Source: Sipunculus nudus
Taxonomy: Eukaryota > Annelida > Sipuncula > Golfingiida > Sipunculidae
Length of the DNA: 64,000 nt
Assembly (NCBI GenBank): GCA_026874595.1
Contig: CM049310.1
Span: 25,035,058-25,099,057 of the forward strand
Direction of reading: 5' to 3'
The stretch's first letter is position 1; every line of letters begins with the position of its first letter. The position numbers were made by a program, and so were the translations under genes. The notes under the pieces were generated by a model. The model did no database searches. It saw nothing but the letters and a program-made list of their open reading frames with translations, and was not told the origin of the DNA. This document shows positions 58,202 through 64,000 of this stretch, piece after piece.

Positions 58202-59290
58202 GAGTAGAACGCCTGCTAACGGCCACGCCTCAATAACGGTCAATACGTCTATAACGGTCAGATATTCCGGTCCCGAATTTTCGACCGTATATTTCATAAT
58301 CATTTTGTTGTCAATTACGGTCACTCCTCTATTCCGTATTATGGCCAGGTCTCTCGGTCCCTCAGGCCGGGAAACGCCTCAATTACGGTCAGGGGCAAGT
58401 AACCACTCGACCGTGACTGAGTTGTTTGACACGTAGCCAGCGTCGTACTACCCCACTCAGCCTCATTATTATGCACAATAGTAAGGCATGTGTTACCACC
58501 TGCGTGTATGTTTGGAAATCAGTCTAGCGAGCCGGATCTTAATCAGGGTGTTTGCTATTTAATTAACGAACGACTACCAGCGGGTCCCGATGATTATGTC
58601 ATCAGAAAAATTTTAGGCAAACTGTTGATCTTTAAACTTTCTTCAATGTCCTCGTGAACACGTACATCAAACGAAAACAGTGCGGCAAACATCGCACAAT
58701 TTACTCATACATGAATAATTATGAATGCAAAATAAACAATGTTACATGTAAGAAATGTTACGCATACTCTGTCCCAATCACTTTGACCATTATGGCATAC
58801 CAAGAATTTCGAATCTGCCTAACAAGATGAAATTGTGAACTCGAAAGTGTGTAACAAACAGTCTTCCATAACTGCTTTCTTTAACCAGATGTAAGGAGTG
58901 TATTCTGTGAATGTTCACATATTTCTGCTGATACTTCCGTGCTATTAGTATGCTTTATGGATACAAAGAGCTTCTCAACATTTGTACAAATACCATGGAC
59001 ATACAATATGTTTGTAATTTTACGACATACACTGTATTCGTAAATATTGTTGGTGACTGTTATAAATAGGGTTGACGTGATTGTAAATATTTTATTTTTT
59101 TATTGATAACAGTAATTATACTAATATCCTGTATATACGTTTATTTTGTTGATTGTAATAAAGATTTGAACTTGGTTTCGTGTTACATTTTAACCCCCCT
59201 ATCCTGGTCAAGTCCTGTATTACGGCCACTCCTGTATTACGGCCACTTTCATCCAGTCCCGATGGTGACCGTAATACAGCCGTTCTACTG
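58202..59290. mobile_element. Non-autonomous pogo/Tigger-like element
   Basis: The left end GAGTAGAACGCCTGCTAACG is inverted at the right end (reverse complement CAGTAGAACGGCTGTATTAC). TA lies on both outer edges (58200-58201 and 59291-59292). CAGTAGAAC ends with TA duplication are typical of pogo/Tigger within Tc1/mariner. Subterminal zones repeat tattacggtcac-type motifs. The 1,089 bp carries no transposase. It lies in intron 1 of the PAN-hemopexin pseudogene. Confidence 0.7.
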
Positions 59291-59434
59291 TATATGTTTT
59301 ATTGAAATTGACTACCAGAAAAATAATGCTTATATATGTATTTGTGCACAGGTATATACAGTAATTCAACGGTTCCCTTACAATCGGACCTTCATGAAAT
59401 TTAATTTAAATATGCTGTTTATTGTCATCCTCAG

Positions 59435-59669
59435 CCTGACAGACTGACCCCGTTTCAAGCTGGAGAATGCGTCGATGCCTCAGTGTTCTACAGCTATCCC
59501 TGCAACATCCTGTTTATTGGAGACAGAATCTTTTTGGCCCATGTAACCGTTGTTCTCATGATGGGGCCTTTCGCCACAGAGGTCAATTTCCCAGGGTTCT
59601 CTGGTACAGTTGATGCGGCGTTTCACCTCTGGCCACCGAATGATGAGCCAGAAGTCTACCTGTTTCAAG
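59435..59669 (+). pseudogene. Hemopexin repeat exon (open frame)
   Basis: Acceptor tcatcctcag, donor gttagc, phase 0 to phase 1. Encodes PDRLTPFQAGECVDASVFYS, then FIGDRIFLAHV, VNFPGFSGTVDAAFHLWP and EVYLFQG. The DA, FPG and DAAF landmarks are those of hemopexin blades. No stops in this block. Confidence 0.7.
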
Positions 59670-61239
59670 GTTAGCTCTTCCGTCATGAATTCTAAACAGA
59701 TTACTCTATTAATTAAAATCCCATGGCGACATCGACAATCAGTTTATTTTTTGAGAGGCCAATCTTTTGCTAAACCAGTTCTGTGTTTGTGGTAATGGTT
59801 GTTTACTGTTGGGCAGCTATCAGGAAGACCCTAGTCGGTACGGTACTAGCCCTAGGTACGGTAAACGTTCATACATATTATTATCATTTTTTGCTCGTCG
59901 ATCTTAAGAGTATCTGGTATTACACACCCAGGGTTGTTGTCCTCACTGTTAGATTTTGCGCCCACCAGGTCAGCCTTGTCGATCTCCCATCATCATCAGA
60001 TCTTTCAGCAGAAAGGTCATTTTTCATTACATTGTTTAAAGAATCCAATGAAAAATACTCATCGGTGGTGTATGGTTTTCCTCATGGGAAATGTACTTTA
60101 TTGCCACAAAACTTTCTGTGGAAAGAGTAGCCAAACATGTTTCTGTGTTCATTATCTTGCGGGAATTCAGCCATCTATTGAAGAAGACTGTTTACAGACG
60201 AAGAGGGCAATCATTAACTATAGATTACAGGTGAACTATAATAACAATAAAAAGATAAATCTCGAATCTTGTGGAACACATGAAAACTTTAACAATACAA
60301 CACCGCCAACCTTCTAGAACCATAGCCATATTTCTGTACGCCAGAAAGTCTGTTCACACCTGATTTTTTATTCCATATTACTTTAAACAGAATCCGTCCT
60401 CTGCTTCATCAAAGACGGCAAACCATTATGTACATCATCTTGGTTTTCGATTGTAATTCTAATCGCGGGATTCCTGGGCTCATTGTAATTCAAGTCAAAT
60501 TACGATCGCAGTCTCACCGAATATCAATTACGTAATCCCAATCCAGTCTCACATGACATTCATTCCCTGAATCCTTTGGTGTCGTTTAATGCTGTTTTAA
60601 GACTATATATATTCATCGAACCGCATGTTTTGCATATTTTCAGAAAATGAAGACGCCTGTAGATCTGGAACAATTAAAATTCATATGAGCTGTCATAATA
60701 TAAAAGGGGAGGATTGCTTGTACTATTCAGAGCTTGTTAGAGCAGGTTAAACCTCTCCGATACTTTCTCATTTGCCTGTCATTTTTCTTCTTCCAAAATC
60801 AGGTGATATTTTTACCATAATAAAAACTTTCAGTAGATTGTTCTTTTGGTTCGGTTTTATTATAATCTCGGCACTCCTTATTGGCTATATCAAACCCTGA
60901 TTTATATTACTTCTTAAATATTACCTAAATAAAGTCGAACAGTTTGCAGAAGCCAGACAAACCAAAAATGTTATTTTATGGGTTATATTTGTAAATGAAA
61001 TATGTTATAATATAATTTTTTATGTTATTTGTGAAAAACTATCGAGAATAGTTCATGTATATTTTGGAATTTTGAAATCCGTTTTTTATTGAAGGATATT
61101 TTTGTTGGTGTTACACAATAGCTGTTGCCAAATAGGTTGCTCAGCTGCATGCAGGTTTAGCGATATAATAATGGTTTTTACCTTGTAAATTACACCTTCA
61201 TTAGATTCATTACTTTAATTTACCTTTACGTTTGTGCTT

Positions 61240-61422
61240 AAATGGTTCCATATTCAAGTACACTTACGACACCAGCCTCTCGATATCCCTGAAACCTGAC
61301 TATCCTAAAAGTGTGCAGGAAGAGTTTTCCGAGCTGATTCCAGACAAACCGGAAATAACGTAAAACGGAGTGCTGTGGGATGAGCTCATCTAGGTTGTGG
61401 ATGGACTTCTATAAAAATACAA
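61240..61422 (+). pseudogene. Decayed hemopexin repeat exon, three stops
   Basis: FKYTYDTSLSISLKPDYPKS and VQEEFSELIPDK align with the YPKxIxEEFxGIPDK part of hemopexin repeats. taa 61361, tag 61391 and taa 61412 are in the same frame, and a perfect gtaagt donor remains at 61423. Confidence 0.65.
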
Positions 61423-61949
61423 GTAAGTATGACTTGTGATGTCACTGCAAGTTTTGTCAGGGTTAATCTAGCTTTATAATCTTATATGACAATGCACATT
61501 TTATAACCTATGCCGGGAATATGGAATGTTTTGCAAACTAAATTACATAGTGTTTCCAATAATTCATGGCGCATCATGAAAACTATTGATACTAAAGGCA
61601 GTGCAACCATACGATAAGAACGATATGTTATTATTAAGCCTATCAGTGTTTATATGCATGGAATAATCAGGGTCATAACTAACCTGTCGTTAAAAAACTA
61701 GAGCAAATCTTTGACGTTCTATCGACATTTCACCAATTAACCTTTGTGACACCAACGTGTTTCTAACCGTGAACCATCCGGGTTGACTACTAAACTATAC
61801 TACATCACGTTTACACCTACATTTCTAGGTTTAATAACATCCTGGTGATCTTCGTTTTCGATTTGATACTACAAACGACATTGCCATCGCACTCACTCTC
61901 TCTAAAATAAAGAAGACAAGGTTTTAAATAAATCCATATTTTACAATAT

Positions 61950-62232
61950 GTACTTCATTCCCACAATATCCACCATGCGTACAGGCGCAAACGTTATCTC
62001 AATCTTACTGTCATCTGTTAATATATTCTGCAGCGTGACCACGGACCAGATACTGGACAGCAGGCCATGGAATATGAGCACGTTTGCTGTGTTTGCAAGT
62101 GTCACCAGTGGATGTCGGTACCTCCCAATTAGCGAGCACCGCGGTTGTCACCCAGAGATCTTTTATGATTGTGGGCCCCAGAACTTCTACATTCTCTGTG
62201 AACCGTCAGGCAATATAATTCAGACTCCCTGA
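61950..62232 (+). other. Possible exon of unknown secreted protein
   Basis: After atattctgcag near 62,033, an open frame encodes about 66 residues with six Cys (SGCRYLPISEHRGCHPEIFY, DCGPQNFYILCEPSG) to a tga. It is Cys-rich and lies close to the PAN-hemopexin blocks, so it might be a further exon or a separate relic. No domain is recognised. Confidence 0.3.
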
Positions 62233-63503
62233 TTCTGCAGTTTTTTCGAATCCTTTGTATATATAAAATTCATAATAATACAATTTTTTAATATTTTCCG
62301 CTCAGGATTAAATTGATAAAATCCACTTAGGTGATCACTGTTTCAGTATTCATTATACAAAATATGTGGTTGTATAGTAAATGAGTTTGAAATATTTGCA
62401 TTTCATGACACCTGTTATATTATTTGAATACGATTAATAACATGACCCATAGTTACACATGTAATAGACTGAATTTGCCTTTTTGTATGTATTTAAATGA
62501 CAACCTGTATGTGAAAAGTCGCCTTCTGTAATGTTTTGGTATGATTATTAAATAAATTTGTTGTAATCCTGTGATAACTGTATCCGTGACTGTCATGACG
62601 AAGAATGCCGGTATCGATTCCGTAACCAGGGAGCCGCTTTTGATATAGAGAAACTGGTATATCAGATAACATGTAGCTGGAAAAAATGCCCAAGATCTTT
62701 CAACTATTTTCTTAGTTGTGTTGAAAAAAAAAAACAGGATTAAGCTGTTTATGATTCCTTTACCTTCGTGTGCAAACTTGTAACTGGACTTTTTTTCTCT
62801 GATGCATTGAAAGACCTGTTTATTTCTATTCTTATTTTCTGATAAATACCTCTGCAAATTGTGACAAAAACTGCACACGTGTACATATTGGTAAAAGTTA
62901 TATTAAACTAAAACAAGGCATGTAGGTTCACTCGACAGAAGGAGCGGTGACCGACTATCCTGAGTAAATATTTTCCCGGATTCTGCTGCCGTTGGTCTTG
63001 TTTCAGAAGAATTCTGTGATGTGATGCAATTCATCTTTGACAGAACTAAAAATTTACAATATGACAGTTCTAGAATTTCCGGTTATACGGAATATAAACT
63101 AAAGAATGTGTTAATTATTAATGAAGCGTGAACCCCATGTAATTCCCATTCTTTTAAAAATAACATTAGTAATTGTTAATCTATATAACCTCATTCGTAT
63201 GCCTGAATATTAAGCATGTATACTGACTACTTCCTTCTGGCATTAAAATGAACTTTCCTTCGCGTTTTGACAAAAAGCGTTTACAACAGTACAACAAGAT
63301 TTAAGAAAGTTTCTTAGAGGTAGTAGAAGTATAACTACGGTTATAGAACCTTCCCTCCATTCACCGGTCTTGTAGCTGAAGGATACAGATATACAGAGGT
63401 GTATTCTTGGTTTAAATCCATTACTTATGACCAAGGAGGAGTTTGCAACATGCAGTGCAACAATGAAGTGATTAATGTGCTGTTGTTTTCAAATGTCTTG
63501 GTT

Positions 63504-63553
63504 ATGACTATGTCCATGACCTCAGTCTTTCTGCCCCTAATGATCGCTCTCCG
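63504..63553 (+). other. Possible signal-peptide exon
   Basis: ATG followed by MTMSMTSVFLPLMIAL-type hydrophobic codons running to a perfect gtaagt donor at 63,554. It has the shape of a first exon of a secreted protein on the plus strand, but no following exon lies in the 450 bases left in the window. Confidence 0.3.
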
Positions 63554-63689
63554 GTAAGTCTCCGCTATGACTTGTTTTCTCTGTTCTCCTTTTCTCCCTT
63601 TGGGGCGCAAATAATGTATTCATAAAACCGGAGCGATGATATGGATAATCTAACAAATAACAGTGACCAAGCTATTTATACACATTTTA

Positions 63690-64000
63690 CCTTATTCTTA
63701 TGCAAAATATATTATCACAAAATTACATGTCCTTTACCGAGTTAGTAAGTTTCTTCAAACACCAACTCTAAAACTTATATATCATTCTCTAATTTAAAGG
63801 CATATTGATTACTGTATTTCTGTTTGGGGTGGATGCTCGAAAACGTATAAGTCAAAAATCCAGAGAATCCAAAATAAAGCTGCCCGTATTGTTACAAAAA
63901 ACTTCGATATAAATATTTCTCCAGCATCAATTCAGTTAGGTTGGATGATCGTGGAACAGAGATATCGCTATTTTGTTAATCTTTTAGTTTTTAAATGTTT
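63690..64000 (+). pseudogene. Non-LTR retrotransposon reverse-transcriptase fragment
   Basis: One frame encodes LYRVSKFLQTPTLKLIYHSL, a stop (taa at 63795-63797), RHIDYCISVWGGC, then KIQRIQNKAARIVTKNF, IQLGWMIVEQRYRYFVNLLV and FKC. This is the C-terminal thumb/connection region of jockey/CR1-like reverse transcriptases (x-H-x-DYC-x-x-VWG, LQ-x-x-QN-x-AARI, LGW). It is interrupted by a stop and continues past the window edge. Confidence 0.8.

Larger units (their letters stand above)
57837..61422 (+). pseudogene. PAN/apple-hemopexin secreted protein, broken by stops
   Basis: Three exon-like blocks, 57837-58172, 59435-59669 and about 61240-61422. The first encodes a signal peptide (MASVLVLWLMCVITNAALA) and a PAN/apple-like domain with Cys pattern QPCF, FQCASFCYNDHRCFS and NCELN. 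A taa at 58116-58118 interrupts it, but the frame continues SWFVSAPGFEYFEMEKAQ to a gtagag donor. The second joins in phase 0 and encodes a hemopexin repeat with GECVDASV and FPGFSGTVDAAFHL. The third encodes a degraded repeat (LKPDYPKSVQEEFSELIPDK) with stops at 61361, 61391 and 61412. Intact relatives would be secreted, possibly matrix or haem-binding, proteins. One stop could be a sequencing error; four suggest decay. Confidence 0.7.

Overview
This is a 64 kb piece of an AT-rich animal nuclear genome. Protein-coding genes are split into small exons with GT-AG introns, and the introns and intergenic spacers are packed with interspersed repeats. The repeat style is typical of molluscs and most like bivalves: arrays of about 150-180 bp next to (ACGG)n or (GTCC)n tracts, AGGTCAAGGTCA-bearing repeats, and GCCCCCGCC-ended elements. 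Bivalve is my inference; no species can be named from the sequence alone. Layout, left to right. Positions 1-9,350 have no recognisable gene. They hold a tRNA-derived SINE, a four-copy TA-expanding tandem array, a hAT-like MITE between poly-G tracts, a minisatellite and a perfect hairpin. Positions 9,354-29,261 (+) hold a complete STAUFEN gene: 16 coding exons, 733 codons, five double-stranded RNA-binding domains and the Staufen-swapping motif, followed by a roughly 2 kb 3' UTR ending at an AATAAA near 31,223. Positions 31.3-36.5 kb are a repeat-filled spacer with a piggyBac-like MITE, a Helitron-type 3' end and a foldback. Positions 36,793-44,806 (-) hold a complete ADRM1/Rpn13 proteasomal ubiquitin receptor (10 exons, 393 codons), convergent with STAUFEN. 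A 2.16 kb foldback element with a 6 bp target duplication sits about 157 bp upstream of its start codon. Positions 49,596-52,956 (-) hold a predicted secreted protein (733 codons) that joins a signal peptide, five FG-GAP/VCBS calcium-binding repeats and a zinc-protease HEVAH domain. Positions 53,907-54,306 hold a 400 bp miniature LTR retrotransposon (TRIM) whose LTR carries tRNA-type Pol III A and B boxes. Positions 57,837-61,422 (+) hold a broken PAN/apple-hemopexin gene with four in-frame stops and a pogo/Tigger-like element in its first intron. The right edge is a non-LTR retrotransposon reverse-transcriptase fragment with an in-frame stop. The two housekeeping genes act separately: STAUFEN in mRNA localisation and decay, ADRM1 in proteasome substrate capture and UCH37 recruitment. 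I see no operon-like logic. The most novel items are the Pol III-box-containing TRIM, the FG-GAP plus HExxH protein, and the foldback element next to the ADRM1 promoter. All intron-exon joins were made by hand from splice sites and reading frame and need transcript data to confirm.
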